A DNA stretch of 64,000 nt from Bradyrhizobium sp. AZCC 2262 (GCF_036924535.1 NZ_JAZHRT010000001.1:8804001-8868000), one strand, 5' to 3'; positions 42,928 through 52,382 are shown, counted from the stretch's first letter. The notes: a model not told the origin generated them from the letters alone. Program-made: numbers and translations.

Positions 42928-44172
42928 ATGAACTTCGACGATACCCCGCAGGAAGCCGAATTTCGCGCCACCGCCCGCAAATGGGTCGCGGCCAACGCGC
43001 CGAAGCAATATGAGGCGGAGCTGTCAAAGTCTTCGCTCGGCCGCATCCGGCTGGAGAAGGAAGAAATCGTCGATGTCGGCAAGGCCTGGCAGAAGAAGAA
43101 GGCCGAAGGCGGCTGGGCCTGCCTGCACTGGCCGAAGGAATATGGTGGCCGCGGCGCGACCCCGATCGAGAAGGTGATCTGGCAGCAGGAAGAGGGCGTC
43201 TACGGCAAGCTGACGCAGCCGTTCCAGATCGGCGAGGGCATGTGCGGCCCAACCGTGATGGCGTTCGGCAGCGAGGAGCACAAGCGGCACTATCTGCCGA
43301 AGCTTGCTTCCGGCGAGCATATCTGGTGCCAGTTGTTTTCCGAGCCGGCTGGCGGCTCCGACGTTGCGGGCTTGCGCACGCGCGCGGAAAAGCAGGGCGA
43401 CAACTGGATCGTCAACGGCCAGAAGATCTGGACCTCGGGCGCGCACTACTCTGATTACGGCCTTCTGATCACGCGAACCGATCCCAATGTGCCCAAGCAC
43501 AAGGGCCTGACGATGTTCTTCCTCGACATGAAGAGCAAGGGCGTCGAGGTGCGGCCGATCAAGCAAGCCAACGGCATGCAGGAGTTCAACGAGGTCTATT
43601 TCACCGATGTGGTGATCCCCGATCACCAGCGTCTCGGCGCGGTCGGCGACGGCTGGAACGTCTCGCTGACCACGCTGATGAACGAGCGGATGTCGATCGG
43701 CTCGCGGCTCGCGACGGGCTTTCCGGAAATGTTCGAGTTCTGCTCGAACCTGATGACCGATGACGGGCTCGCGATCGACGATCCCGCGACGCGCTCAAAA
43801 CTTGCGAGCTGGGCGGTGAAGGCGAGCGGGCTGAAATACACCAGCTACCGCGCGATCTCCTCGCTCTCCAAGGGCGAGCGTCCGGGCCCGGAGAATTCGA
43901 TCGGCAAGCTGGTCTCGGGCACGATGCTGCAGGATATCGCGACCTACGCGATGGATCTGGAAGGAGCGGCTGGCGTGCTGACAGGCGCGGATGAGGAAGC
44001 GGCACGCGGCCAGTTCCAGCAGATGCTGTTGTCGTCACCCTCGATGCGTATTGCCGGCGGTACGGATGAAATCCTGCGCAACATCATCGCCGAGCGTGTC
44101 CTTGGTTTGCCGGGTGACATCCGCGTCGACAAGGACGTGCCGTTCAACAAGATCCCGACCAAGGGACGCTGA
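42928..44172 (+). CDS. Acyl-CoA dehydrogenase, second of two close paralogues
   Basis: The 414-residue enzyme starts at MNFDDTPQEAEFRATARKWVAAN; a longer frame begins inside the upstream repeat and is excluded. It aligns without visible gaps to the preceding dehydrogenase (QKKKAEGGWACLHWPKEYGGRGA, CQLFSEPAGGSDVAGLRTRAE). It differs at the C-terminal loop, RIAGGTDEILRNIIAERVLG, with Ala in place of the Glu of the paralogue. AAGGAAGCC precedes the ATG. It runs 2 bases into the spacer before the nitroreductase gene, so the two are one transcript. Confidence 0.92.
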   Translation: MNFDDTPQEAEFRATARKWVAANAPKQYEAELSKSSLGRIRLEKEEIVDVGKAWQKKKAEGGWACLHWPKEYGGRGATPIEKVIWQQEEGVYGKLTQPFQIGEGMCGPTVMAFGSEEHKRHYLPKLASGEHIWCQLFSEPAGGSDVAGLRTRAEKQGDNWIVNGQKIWTSGAHYSDYGLLITRTDPNVPKHKGLTMFFLDMKSKGVEVRPIKQANGMQEFNEVYFTDVVIPDHQRLGAVGDGWNVSLTTLMNERMSIGSRLATGFPEMFEFCSNLMTDDGLAIDDPATRSKLASWAVKASGLKYTSYRAISSLSKGERPGPENSIGKLVSGTMLQDIATYAMDLEGAAGVLTGADEEAARGQFQQMLLSSPSMRIAGGTDEILRNIIAERVLGLPGDIRVDKDVPFNKIPTKGR

Positions 44173-44174
44173 TC

Positions 44175-44885
44175 ATGGACGCAAAGGCGCCGAAGGCACA
44201 CTATGCGACCGATGATCGCGTCGGCGTGCTCGAAGAGCTCTTGAACGAGCGCTACTCCGTGCGCGCGTTCTTGCCGCAGGAGGTGCCGCGCGAGACCATC
44301 GAGCACATCCTCACGGTGGCGCAGCGCACGGCGTCCTGGTGCAACAGCCAGCCCTGGCAGGTGTTGATCGCGAGCGGCGAGGCCAAGGAGGGGTTCCGCA
44401 AGGCGATCTATGCCGAGGCCGCGTCCGGCGCCAGGGATGATCACGATTTCACGCCGCCGCGCGAATATCTCGGCGTCTATCTCGATCGCCGCCGCGAGAG
44501 CGGTTTTCAGCTCTACAACACGCTCGGCATCGTCAGAGGCGACAAGATGGCGTATGCGAAACAGGCGCTGGAGAACTACAATTTCTTCGGCGCGCCGCAT
44601 GTCGCGATCATTCACACCGATGAGCCGCTCGGCATCTACGGCGCGGTCGATTGCGGCGCCTATGTCTCCAACTTCATGCTGGCCGCCCAGGCGCTCGACC
44701 TCGGCACCATTCCGCAGGCCGCGCTGGCGCGGCATTCCGGGCTGATCCGCCGCCACTTCAAGCTGGCCGACGACCGCCGTGTGGTTTGCGGTATCTCGTT
44801 CGGCTATGCCGACCATTCGCACAAGGTGAACAGCTACCGCACCTCGCGGGCGAGCGTGGCCGATACCGTCACTTATATCGATTGA
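44175..44885 (+). CDS. Nitroreductase-family protein
   Basis: The 236-residue flavin enzyme has the nitroreductase fold: RYSVRAFLPQEVPRETIEHILTVAQRTASWCNSQPWQVL, with FMN contacts in RYSVRAF and SQPW, GAYVSNFMLAAQALDLGTIPQAALA and a C-terminal VVCGISFGYAD. It starts 2 bases after the acyl-CoA dehydrogenase stop, so it is the last gene of that operon. A reductive step on a CoA or quinone intermediate is possible, but NAD(P)H-FMN activity is all that the family shows. Confidence 0.88.
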   Translation: MDAKAPKAHYATDDRVGVLEELLNERYSVRAFLPQEVPRETIEHILTVAQRTASWCNSQPWQVLIASGEAKEGFRKAIYAEAASGARDDHDFTPPREYLGVYLDRRRESGFQLYNTLGIVRGDKMAYAKQALENYNFFGAPHVAIIHTDEPLGIYGAVDCGAYVSNFMLAAQALDLGTIPQAALARHSGLIRRHFKLADDRRVVCGISFGYADHSHKVNSYRTSRASVADTVTYID

Positions 44886-44913
44886 ACCGGGAACAAAAAC
44901 GCCCCAATTAGAC

Positions 44914-45029
44914 CGGGCAGCCGCGGGCTTGACCCGGGCATCCATCGGCTTCAAAGCAGGCTGCCATCTTTTCGATGGATTGCAGGGTCATCCCGATCAG
45001 GTTGGGGACAGGCGCCCGGCAATGACGGG
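44914..45029. repeat. Palindromic repeat, CCGGGCTTGACCCGGGCATCC family
   Basis: CCGCGGGCTTGACCCGGGCA and TGCAGGGTCATCCC...GGCAATGACGGG form degenerate arms; it is a decayed relative of 26913-27010. Located between the nitroreductase and lipoprotein genes. Confidence 0.6.
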
Positions 45030-45050
45030 ATGGAAAACGGAAGGCCGCCA

Positions 45051-45320
45051 ATGAAACTTGGACCCGCAAAGCACTTCATCGCGCTGCTGCTGGCAGCCCC
45101 GTTGCTCACCGGCTGCCTCGAACGCGGCCAGCCGACCATGGTCGACACCAGCGCCGACGACGACGCATTCTGCCGCGCCAACAATGTCGCCGTCGGTTCG
45201 AACGATTATGTCAACTGCCGCAAGAACCGCGACGTCCAGCGCGGCAATGCCAACGCCCGCACCGACCGGGCCCAACGCAATCTCGCCGAGCAGATGCTGA
45301 ACAATCCGGTCAGGCCGTGA
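45051..45320 (+). CDS. Small lipoprotein of unknown function
   Basis: The 89-residue protein starts at MKLGPAKHFIALLLAAPLLTGCLERGQP with GGAAGG upstream. LLTGC is a lipobox, so Cys is the first residue of the mature lipoprotein. The mature part is polar with two further Cys (AFCRANNVA, YVNCRKNRDVQRG) that could form a disulphide. Uncharacterised. A DUF6494 gene follows 13 bases later, so they are probably co-transcribed. Confidence 0.78.
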   Translation: MKLGPAKHFIALLLAAPLLTGCLERGQPTMVDTSADDDAFCRANNVAVGSNDYVNCRKNRDVQRGNANARTDRAQRNLAEQMLNNPVRP

Positions 45321-45333
45321 TCAGGAGGCTCTG

Positions 45334-45540
45334 ATGAACGAAGACGTCTTCAATGCCAGCCTGCGCAGATTCCTCAAGAAGGTCGGCATCACCTCGCAGC
45401 GCGAGATCGAGAAAGCCGTGCGCGAAGCGATCGAGTCTGGCAAGCTCAAGGGCAATGAAAAGCTGCCGGCGAAGATGGTGCTGACCATCGGCGGCGTCAC
45501 GCTCTCGCACGAAATCGCCGACGAGATTGAGTTGGGTTAG
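45334..45540 (+). CDS. DUF6494 family small protein
   Basis: The 68-residue protein matches the DUF6494 pattern: FNASLRRFLKKVGITSQREIEKAVREAIESGKLKGNEKLPAKMVLTIGGVTLSHEI. CAGGAGGC is 6 bases from the ATG. It has no signal peptide. The function is unknown; the DUF is widespread in proteobacteria. Confidence 0.85.
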   Translation: MNEDVFNASLRRFLKKVGITSQREIEKAVREAIESGKLKGNEKLPAKMVLTIGGVTLSHEIADEIELG

Positions 45541-45817
45541 GTCCGGGGGAGAACCCCGAATAGCCGGCGCTTGCCCGAGAACACGGCTACCACATTCCTT
45601 GACAACTGGATCAGATGGCGCCCGTGGGTTTGTCGGGCGCGCGGAGCGCACGCCGACCGGGGCCAGAGCGCACGGATTCCGCTTGTCACGCGACCTTGGA
45701 GATTAAATACTGAGTGGGAGAATGATATCTCTGCAGGAGACGTGGTCGCCACGGATTGACTGACGAAGAATTCGAATTTGAACATAATCGAATTTTCTCT
45801 TGCTCAGCGGGCAGGCT

Positions 45818-48298
45818 ATGAGCTCGGAGATCGCCGCAAATAGTCGACCGCTGGAGCGGCCGCTTTTGGCAGGGCCGCCATGGGCCATTTCAGTCTCCGT
45901 CGCGATCGTTTTCTTCTTCGCCGCGCGTCTTAGCCTGGCGCTGCTCGACAAGTCGGATGGCATCGCGCTGTTCTGGCCGGCTGCGGGCGTCGCCACGGGA
46001 TTCCTGGTGGCGTTCGGTCCGGCCGTACGGTTGCCGGTCGTCACCGGCGTGGTCGCCGCCACTCTCGCAGCCAATTTGATGGGCGATCGCAATCTTGCCA
46101 GCTCGACATTTTTTGCCGTGGCCAATTCGTGCGGCCCCCTTATTGTCGGGGGGCTGATCCAGCGATCCAGCGGCGCGCCATTCGAGCTCAATGAGCTGCG
46201 TCGTGTTGTTGAATTGTTCGGCGCCACGATAGTTGCAGCCTTGGTCGGCGGCATCGTGGGCACGCTGGGATTTGTGCTCTTTCATTCCTCAACCTCATCC
46301 GCCATCACGATTTGGCGCCACTGGGTCACTACCGAGACGCTGGGTACCATTACGGTCGCGCCGCTTGTGATCGGGCTCGCCTCGTTCCTGCGCAACCCTT
46401 CGCCACGGCGCGAAATTGCAGAGGGGGCTTTCGCACTCTCGGTCGTGGCCACGGTTTGTTTGCTCCTGGTCTTTCTGCCCAATGAGTCGTGGACACTCGA
46501 ACTTGCGATTGCCTCGCTCTGTCCGCTGTTCGTGTGGACGGCCGCCCGTGTTCGCCCGGCCTTTACGGCAGCCGCAACGTTCATGTGCGCCATCACGATT
46601 GTCTGGACGACGATATTTGGCGTTGGTCTTTTCGGCGACACGCGCTTGCCACTCGAAGAACGCATCCTGTCTGCTCAGGCGACCATTCTGGCCACGTCGT
46701 TCGGCGCGCTGGTTCTGGCGGCTCTGTTCAGCGAGCGGCGGTTGCATGAACGCGCGATCCTCGAAAAAGAGCTGCGGCTGGAAGAAGCGCTTCGCGCCGG
46801 CGGCGTGATCACCTTCGATTGGAATCTCCAGACCGGTTCGATCGAGCTGAGCCCGAATGCGGCGAAAATCCTCGGCCTTGGTCCGCGGCAATCTCTCAGC
46901 AGCGCGGAATGGATGAGATGCATTCATCGCAATGATCGTCCGTCCGTCGCAGCTCGCCTGAGTACGGCTCGTTTCGATGACCTCTCACATTCGATGACGT
47001 TCCGCTTCTTGCGGCCGGACGGGCGCGGCGAAGTGTGGCTGGAGCAGGTTGCCATTACTCATGTGGACTCTGCCGGGAAGCCGGTACGCATCAATGGCCT
47101 GACGACCGACATCACGGAGCGCAGGCGGTTTGAGGAGGAGATTTCCCGCGCCTGGAAATCGGCAGCATTGGCAGATCGGGCAAAATCCAGTTTCCTGTCG
47201 GCCGCCAGCCATGACTTGCGACAGCCATTGCAAACGCTGAGGTTCCTGCAAGGGGCACTCGGGCTGCACCTCACGGATGGCGAGGGGCGCGACCTCGTCG
47301 GCGGAATGGCGCGATCCCTCGACACCATGTCCGGTATTCTGTCGAGCCTGCTTGACGTGAATCGTCTCGAGGCGGGAAATCTGCGTCCGTCGAGGGGCGA
47401 CTTCGCGATCTCCGAGATATTTGAATCTCTGGCGGCCGATTTCTCCGATTCCATTACAGACAAGGGGCTACGGTGGCGCGCGGTGCGTTCCGGACTCGTG
47501 GTCCGCAGCGACAAGCGAATGCTCGAAACGATGATACGCAATTTGCTTTCGAACGCGCTGCGATACACCGATCGGGGAAGGATTTTGCTGGGATGCCGGC
47601 GGGTGGGTGACAAGGTTCGGATCGAGGTCTGGGACAGCGGCATCGGCATCACGCAAGATCAGCTTCCTCATATATTTGAGGAGTACTATCAGGGCTCGCC
47701 CGAAGCCGCGCGCGGGGGCTTGGGATTGGGCCTGGCGATCGTCAGACGTTTCGGAGAGATGCTGGACCATGCGATCGGTGCGCGTTCCACTCCGGGCAAA
47801 GGCACCGTGATTTCGATTGAGGTCCCTCGTGGAGATGCCAACGGTGATGCGCCTGAGCGAGCGCAGACGCCGCGATATCAGAGGGGCGACTTCCGTGGCA
47901 CCATACTTGTCGTGGAGGACGAGGCGAGCGTGCGCGCGTCGATCAGCCGTCTGCTCAAAGCGAAAGGCATAGAGGCGATCGTGGTCGCAACGGCAGACGA
48001 CGCGCTGACGCGCGTCCGCCGGCAGGAAATCCGGCCTGACATGCTGTTATGCGACTACAATCTTCGCGGGTCGACAAACGGGGTTACGACAGTCAGTGAC
48101 TTGCGGGCGGCTCTTGACCGGAACATCCCGGCCATTGTCATGACCGGGGACGTCCGCTCGGAGATCGTGGACTCGATTGCTGGACAGGGCATTTCTGTGC
48201 TGACCAAGCCGTTCTCTGCGGACGAGTTGCTGCAGCACGTTACATGGCTTTGTCAGGGATCGATTTCCGGCAATCCAGCCGGCGCGGCCCGATCTTGA
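45818..48298 (+). CDS. MASE1-domain hybrid sensor histidine kinase
   Basis: The 826-residue protein has an N-terminal MASE1 membrane sensor (about eight segments, residues 10-310), a PAS domain near 325-425, a HisKA domain with His465 in SFLSAASHDLRQPLQTLRFL, an HATPase with NLLSNALRYTDRG and GLGLGLAIVRRFGE, and a C-terminal receiver domain (ILVVEDEASV; phosphoacceptor Asp746 in LLCDYNLRG; Lys in LTKPF). ATG at 45818 is preferred to an upstream TTG. No response regulator gene is adjacent, so phosphotransfer goes to its own receiver and on to an unlinked partner. MASE1 ligands are unknown. Confidence 0.93.
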   Translation: MSSEIAANSRPLERPLLAGPPWAISVSVAIVFFFAARLSLALLDKSDGIALFWPAAGVATGFLVAFGPAVRLPVVTGVVAATLAANLMGDRNLASSTFFAVANSCGPLIVGGLIQRSSGAPFELNELRRVVELFGATIVAALVGGIVGTLGFVLFHSSTSSAITIWRHWVTTETLGTITVAPLVIGLASFLRNPSPRREIAEGAFALSVVATVCLLLVFLPNESWTLELAIASLCPLFVWTAARVRPAFTAAATFMCAITIVWTTIFGVGLFGDTRLPLEERILSAQATILATSFGALVLAALFSERRLHERAILEKELRLEEALRAGGVITFDWNLQTGSIELSPNAAKILGLGPRQSLSSAEWMRCIHRNDRPSVAARLSTARFDDLSHSMTFRFLRPDGRGEVWLEQVAITHVDSAGKPVRINGLTTDITERRRFEEEISRAWKSAALADRAKSSFLSAASHDLRQPLQTLRFLQGALGLHLTDGEGRDLVGGMARSLDTMSGILSSLLDVNRLEAGNLRPSRGDFAISEIFESLAADFSDSITDKGLRWRAVRSGLVVRSDKRMLETMIRNLLSNALRYTDRGRILLGCRRVGDKVRIEVWDSGIGITQDQLPHIFEEYYQGSPEAARGGLGLGLAIVRRFGEMLDHAIGARSTPGKGTVISIEVPRGDANGDAPERAQTPRYQRGDFRGTILVVEDEASVRASISRLLKAKGIEAIVVATADDALTRVRRQEIRPDMLLCDYNLRGSTNGVTTVSDLRAALDRNIPAIVMTGDVRSEIVDSIAGQGISVLTKPFSADELLQHVTWLCQGSISGNPAGAARS

Positions 48299-48315
48299 TC
48301 GCGCCCGCAAAACAA

Positions 48316-48343
48316 AAACGCGGCAGGTTGCCCCGCCGCGTTT
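48316..48343 (-). terminator. Intrinsic terminator serving trcR (possibly bidirectional)
   Basis: AAACGCGGC, a 10-base loop and GCCGCGTTT form a 9-bp stem between the convergent kinase and trcR genes. On the minus strand it is followed by a T-rich tract (complement of AAAACAAAAAC). Confidence 0.75.
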
Positions 48344-48368
48344 GGTCGACCCGCCGTCGCCAGAATTC

Positions 48369-49064
48369 CTATTCCTCGTCGTCCTGCTTCTTGCCGCCGA
48401 TCGTCTTCAGCTTGGCGAACACGGCGTCGACGTTGAGATCGTCTTCGGTCTTCTCGCTCGTCTCGAATTCCGGCTCCTTCTTGGTGGTCTCGGAGGCCGG
48501 CAGCAGCGTCGCGCCGCCGTAAGCCGCGGGCACCGGCTTTTCCTTGGCGGCGCGCTGTACCTCGAAATCGAGCTCGATCTGCGAGCACAGGCCGAGCGTC
48601 ACCGGGTCCATCGGGGTCAGCGTCGAGGCATTCCAGTGGGTGCGGTCGCGGACGCTCGCAATGGTCGTCTTGGTGGTGCCGACCAGGCGCATGATCTGCG
48701 CGTCCTTCAGCTCGGGGTGGTTGCGAACCAGCCACAGGATCGCGCTCGGCCGCTCGTGGCGGCGCGACACCGGAGTGTAGCGTGGGCCCTTCTTCTTGGC
48801 GGCCGGCGGCAGCACAACCTTGCTCTCGCCAAGCTTGAGGCGGTAATTCGGGTCCTTTTCGCCCTTTTCGATCTCGTCGCGGCTCAATTGTCCCGTTGAA
48901 ATCGGGTCCATGCCCTTGATGCCCTGGGCAGCGTCGCCATCGGCGATGGCGCGGACCTCGAGGGGGTGCATTTTGGTGAAATCGGCCACCTGGTCGAAGG
49001 TCAGCGCGGTATTGTCAACCAGCCACACGGCAGTCGCTTTTGGCATCAGCGGTGCATTGCTCAT
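48369..49064 (-). CDS. trcR: Cell-cycle transcriptional regulator TrcR (DUF1013)
   Basis: The 231-residue protein starts at MSNAPLMPKATAVWLVDNTALTFDQVADF with AAGGAG upstream; an upstream in-frame start at 49121 is excluded because it precedes that site. TrcR modulates RNA polymerase and cell-cycle transcription in Rhizobiales. The helix-turn-helix-like region FDQVADFTKMHPLEVRAIADGDA and the second half RHERPSAILWLVRNHPELKDAQIMRLVGTTKTTIASVRDRTHWN are diagnostic. It is essential in some rhizobia. Monocistronic. Confidence 0.93.
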   Translation of the reverse strand: MSNAPLMPKATAVWLVDNTALTFDQVADFTKMHPLEVRAIADGDAAQGIKGMDPISTGQLSRDEIEKGEKDPNYRLKLGESKVVLPPAAKKKGPRYTPVSRRHERPSAILWLVRNHPELKDAQIMRLVGTTKTTIASVRDRTHWNASTLTPMDPVTLGLCSQIELDFEVQRAAKEKPVPAAYGGATLLPASETTKKEPEFETSEKTEDDLNVDAVFAKLKTIGGKKQDDEE

Positions 49065-49285
49065 GGCAAATCTCCTTTGTGCCTCGCCCACCTCTTTTTT
49101 GGAGGCGAAGCCTATGGTCATCGGTGATGACGGGAATTAGGGCGCTATATACGCCTTCCCGGGGTATTGGCGCAATGGTCTGCTAAAGTGCCTTGACAGA
49201 GCCCGAAAGCAGTCCCAAGTCCTTATCCGAACTGGCCGTTCCCAGCCCGCCGGCTAGGGGTGATTCGGTCCTCGAGATAGCCCCA

Positions 49286-50269
49286 ATGCCTTCTGTGTCA
49301 ACGTCAGCCAAACCAGACCTCAGAATCGTGCTTTGTTCTCCCCGTGGCTTCTGCGCCGGGGTGGTGCGGGCCATCGATACCGTCGAACGGGCGCTCGCCA
49401 TCTATGGCGCCCCGGTCTATGTCCGCCACGAGATCGTGCATAACCGCTACGTGGTCGACAGCCTGAAGACCAAAGGCGCGATCTTCGTCGAGGAACTCGC
49501 CGAAATCCCCGATAATACCAATGCTCCGGTGGTATTTTCGGCCCATGGGGTTCCCAAATCGGTTCCGGCCGACGCCCGCGCCCGCAATTTCTTTTCGCTG
49601 GATGCGACCTGCCCGCTGGTCACCAAGGTGCACCGCGAGGCGGCGATCCATTTCAAGCGCGGCCGCGAAATCCTGCTGATCGGGCATTCGCATCACCCCG
49701 AGGTGGTCGGCACGCTCGGCCAGTTGCCGACCGGCGCGGTGACGCTGATCGAAACCGCTGAGGACGCCAAGACGTTCGCGCCGAAGGATCCCAACAACCT
49801 CGCCTTCGTCACCCAGACGACGCTGTCGATCGACGACACCGCCGAGATCGTCGCGCTGCTCAAGGAGCGCTTCCCGAACATCAACGGGCCGCACAAGGAA
49901 GACATCTGCTACGCCACCACCAACCGCCAGCTCGCGGTGAAGAAGGTGGCGCCGGTGGTCGATGCCCTGATCGTGGTCGGCGCGCCGAACTCGTCGAACT
50001 CGCAGCGCCTGCGCGAAGTCGCCGAGCGCGAGGGCTGCCCGGTCTCAGTGCTGGCGCAGCGCGCCTCTGACCTCGACTGGGCGCGCTTCGAAGGCATCAA
50101 GAGCCTCGGCATCACTGCTGGCGCGTCCGCGCCGGAAGTGATCGTCGAGGAAATCATGGGCGCCTTCGCCGAGCGGTTCGAACTGCATGTGGAGACGGTG
50201 TCGGCTGCGGAGGAGAACGAGTTCTTCCCGTTGCCGCGTTCGCTGCGGCCCGAAGCTGCCGCCGAGTAG
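49286..50269 (+). CDS. ispH: 4-Hydroxy-3-methylbut-2-enyl diphosphate reductase IspH
   Basis: IspH carries out the last step of the MEP isoprenoid pathway with a [4Fe-4S] cluster. The three Cys ligands are in [28 protein letters not shown] and [24 protein letters not shown] and [10 protein letters not shown] contain conserved His. From the ATG at 49286 the protein is 327 residues, close to the usual 310-325. A TTG at 49193 would add 31 residues; no ribosome binding site supports it. It is 5 bases from thrB, and the three genes ispH-thrB-rnhA form one operon. Confidence 0.93.
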   Translation: MPSVSTSAKPDLRIVLCSPRGFCAGVVRAIDTVERALAIYGAPVYVRHEIVHNRYVVDSLKTKGAIFVEELAEIPDNTNAPVVFSAHGVPKSVPADARARNFFSLDATCPLVTKVHREAAIHFKRGREILLIGHSHHPEVVGTLGQLPTGAVTLIETAEDAKTFAPKDPNNLAFVTQTTLSIDDTAEIVALLKERFPNINGPHKEDICYATTNRQLAVKKVAPVVDALIVVGAPNSSNSQRLREVAEREGCPVSVLAQRASDLDWARFEGIKSLGITAGASAPEVIVEEIMGAFAERFELHVETVSAAEENEFFPLPRSLRPEAAAE

Positions 50270-50274
50270 TCGCG

Positions 50275-51255
50275 ATGGCGGTTTACACCGACGTCGCCGC
50301 CGAAGACCTCGCGGAGTTCCTGAAAGGCTACGACATCGGCGAGTTGCTCTCCTACAAGGGCATCGCCGAGGGCGTCGAGAATTCCAATTTCCTGCTGCAC
50401 ACCAGCAAGGGCGCGTTCATCCTCACGCTCTATGAAAAGCGCGTGGCGGTGGACGACCTGCCGTACTTTCTGTCGCTGATGGCGCATCTGGCCGAGCGCG
50501 GCGTGCGTTGCCCGCAGCCGGCGAGGAATCGCAAGGGCGAGGTCTACAGCGAGCTGGCCGGGCGTCCCGCGGCGATCATCAACTTTCTCGAAGGCGTGTG
50601 GCCGCGGCGGCCCAACGCCGCGCATTGCACCGGCGTGGGCGAGGCGCTCGCGAAGATGCATCTGGCGGGGCGGGATTTTCCGCTTGTCCGCAAGAACCCG
50701 CTTTCGGTCGAGGGCTGGCGGCCGTTGTTCGATCTCGCCGCGCCACGCGCCGATAGCGTCGCGCCCGGCTTGCAGGACTTCATCGCGCGCGAGCTCGATC
50801 ACCTCGAAGCGTGCTGGCCGAAAGATCTGCCGCCCGGTGTCATCCATGCCGATCTGTTTCCCGACAACGTGTTCTTCCTCGGCGACAAGCTGTCGGGGCT
50901 GATCGACTTCCCGTTTTCCTGCAACGACATTTTGGCCTACGACGTCGCGATCTGCCTGAACGCGTGGTGTTTTGAGCCGGATCATTCCTTCAACGTCACC
51001 AAGGCCCGTGCGTTGCTCAACGCCTATGGCCGCGAGCGGCAATTGTCTGATACCGAGCAGGAGGCGCTGCCGCTTTTGGCGCGCGGCGCGGCGCTGCGTT
51101 TCCTGCTGACACGGCTGGTCGATTTCCTCAACGTGCCGCCGGGCGCACTGGTGAAGCCCAAGGACCCGCTCGAATATGTCCGCAAGCTGCGCTTCCACCA
51201 GAACGTCGCGAGCGTGCGCGATTACGGCCTGACCCAGCCGGGATGCGTCGCTTGA
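50275..51255 (+). CDS. thrB: Homoserine kinase ThrB (type II)
   Basis: The 326-residue protein belongs to the choline-kinase/APH-fold homoserine kinases of alphaproteobacteria. [43 protein letters not shown] is the signature N-terminus; [39 protein letters not shown] contains the catalytic Asp and the DxD-like metal site. It phosphorylates homoserine for threonine synthesis. It overlaps the rnhA start by 13 bases, so they are translationally coupled. Confidence 0.93.
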   Translation: MAVYTDVAAEDLAEFLKGYDIGELLSYKGIAEGVENSNFLLHTSKGAFILTLYEKRVAVDDLPYFLSLMAHLAERGVRCPQPARNRKGEVYSELAGRPAAIINFLEGVWPRRPNAAHCTGVGEALAKMHLAGRDFPLVRKNPLSVEGWRPLFDLAAPRADSVAPGLQDFIARELDHLEACWPKDLPPGVIHADLFPDNVFFLGDKLSGLIDFPFSCNDILAYDVAICLNAWCFEPDHSFNVTKARALLNAYGRERQLSDTEQEALPLLARGAALRFLLTRLVDFLNVPPGALVKPKDPLEYVRKLRFHQNVASVRDYGLTQPGCVA

Positions 51256-51701
51256 GCGAGCCCCCTCACGTAACGGTCTTCACCGACGGCGCCTGCTCGG
51301 GCAATCCCGGCCCCGGCGGCTGGGGCGCCATCCTCAGATTCGGCGACAAGGAGAAGGAGCTGAAGGGCGGCGAGGCACACACCACCAACAACCGCATGGA
51401 GCTGATGGCGGCGATCTCGGCGCTGGAGGCACTGAAGAAGCCGTGCGTGGTCGACCTCACCACCGACAGCCAGTATGTGCGCCAAGGCATCACCGGCTGG
51501 ATCCACGGCTGGAAGAAAAACGGCTGGCGCACCGCCGACAAGAAGCCGGTCAAGAATGTCGAACTGTGGCAGCGGCTCGATGCCGCGCTGAAACCGCATC
51601 AGGTGCGCTGGCACTGGATCAAGGGCCACGCCGGCCACGCCGAAAACGAGCGCGCCGATCAATTGGCGCGCGAAGGCGTCGCGATGGCGAGGTTGAAGTA
51701 G
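51243..51701 (+). CDS. rnhA: Ribonuclease HI
   Basis: The 152-residue enzyme degrades RNA in RNA-DNA hybrids. All four acidic catalytic positions are visible: Asp in [16 protein letters not shown], Glu in NNRMELMA, Asp in TDSQYVRQG and Asp in RADQLAREG. The [13 protein letters not shown] motif is complete. Length is normal. It is the last gene of the ispH-thrB-rnhA operon, followed by a repeat. Confidence 0.95.
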   Translation: MRRLSEPPHVTVFTDGACSGNPGPGGWGAILRFGDKEKELKGGEAHTTNNRMELMAAISALEALKKPCVVDLTTDSQYVRQGITGWIHGWKKNGWRTADKKPVKNVELWQRLDAALKPHQVRWHWIKGHAGHAENERADQLAREGVAMARLK

Positions 51702-51720
51702 TTGGTACGGTAGCTCCCTC

Positions 51721-51868
51721 TTCCCCTCTCCCCTTGTGGGAGAGGGTGGCGCCTCACGAAGTGAGGCGACGGGTGAGGGGTTCTCTCAGCAAACACAGAC
51801 CGTTGATGCGGAGACAACCCCTCATCCGGCGGACTGCGTCCGCCACCTTCTCCCACAAGGGGAGAAGG
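51721..51868. repeat. Palindromic repeat, CCTTGTGGGAGAGGGTGG family
   Basis: CTCCCCTTGTGGGAGAGGGT and CCACCTTCTCCCACAAGGGG form the outer arms, with GACGGGTGAGGGGTT/AACCCCTCATCC inside. It lies between convergent rnhA and the peroxiredoxin gene and is related to the short palindrome at 17029. Confidence 0.8.
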
Positions 51869-51896
51869 AAGAACGCATGCGACGACGCGCCTCAGC

Positions 51897-52382
51897 TCAT
51901 AGCTGCCCGAGCAGCGTATCGCCGCCCGAGACTTCGACCTTGCCGGGCGCCGGCTCGAGGTTGAGCTTCTTGATGACGCCGTCGTCCACCAGCATCGAGT
52001 AGCGCTTGGAGCGGATGCCGAGCCCGTTGCCGGAGGCGTCGAGCTCCATGCCGATCGCCTTGGTGAAGTCGGCATTGCCGTCGGCGAGGAACACCGCCTC
52101 GTCGCGCTGGTCGGTGTCGCGCTTCCAGGCGTTCATGACAAAGGCGTCGTTGACCGAGACGATGGCGATGGTGTTCACGCCCTTGTCCTTGATGGCATAG
52201 GCGTTGAGGAAGATGCTGGGCAGGTGCATCTTGTGGCAGGTGCCGGTATAGGCGCCGGGCACCGCGAACAGCGCCACCTTCTTGCCCTTGAAAATATCGT
52301 CGGTGGTTTTGACCTGCGGACCTTCCGCCGTCATCACGCGAAACTTGGCTTCCGGCAGCTTGTCGCCAACTTGGATCGTCAT
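51897..52382 (-). CDS. Peroxiredoxin (Prx5/AhpE-type, atypical)
   Basis: The 161-residue thiol peroxidase starts MTIQVGDKLPEAKFRVM with GAGGGAG upstream. The peroxidatic Cys is in VPGAYTGTCHKMHLPSI (the PxxxTxxC motif of the Prx5 group). A glutaredoxin- or GSH-dependent mechanism is likely. The upstream frame to 52475 is excluded because the ribosome binding site precedes this start. Monocistronic. Confidence 0.93.
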   Translation of the reverse strand: MTIQVGDKLPEAKFRVMTAEGPQVKTTDDIFKGKKVALFAVPGAYTGTCHKMHLPSIFLNAYAIKDKGVNTIAIVSVNDAFVMNAWKRDTDQRDEAVFLADGNADFTKAIGMELDASGNGLGIRSKRYSMLVDDGVIKKLNLEPAPGKVEVSGGDTLLGQL

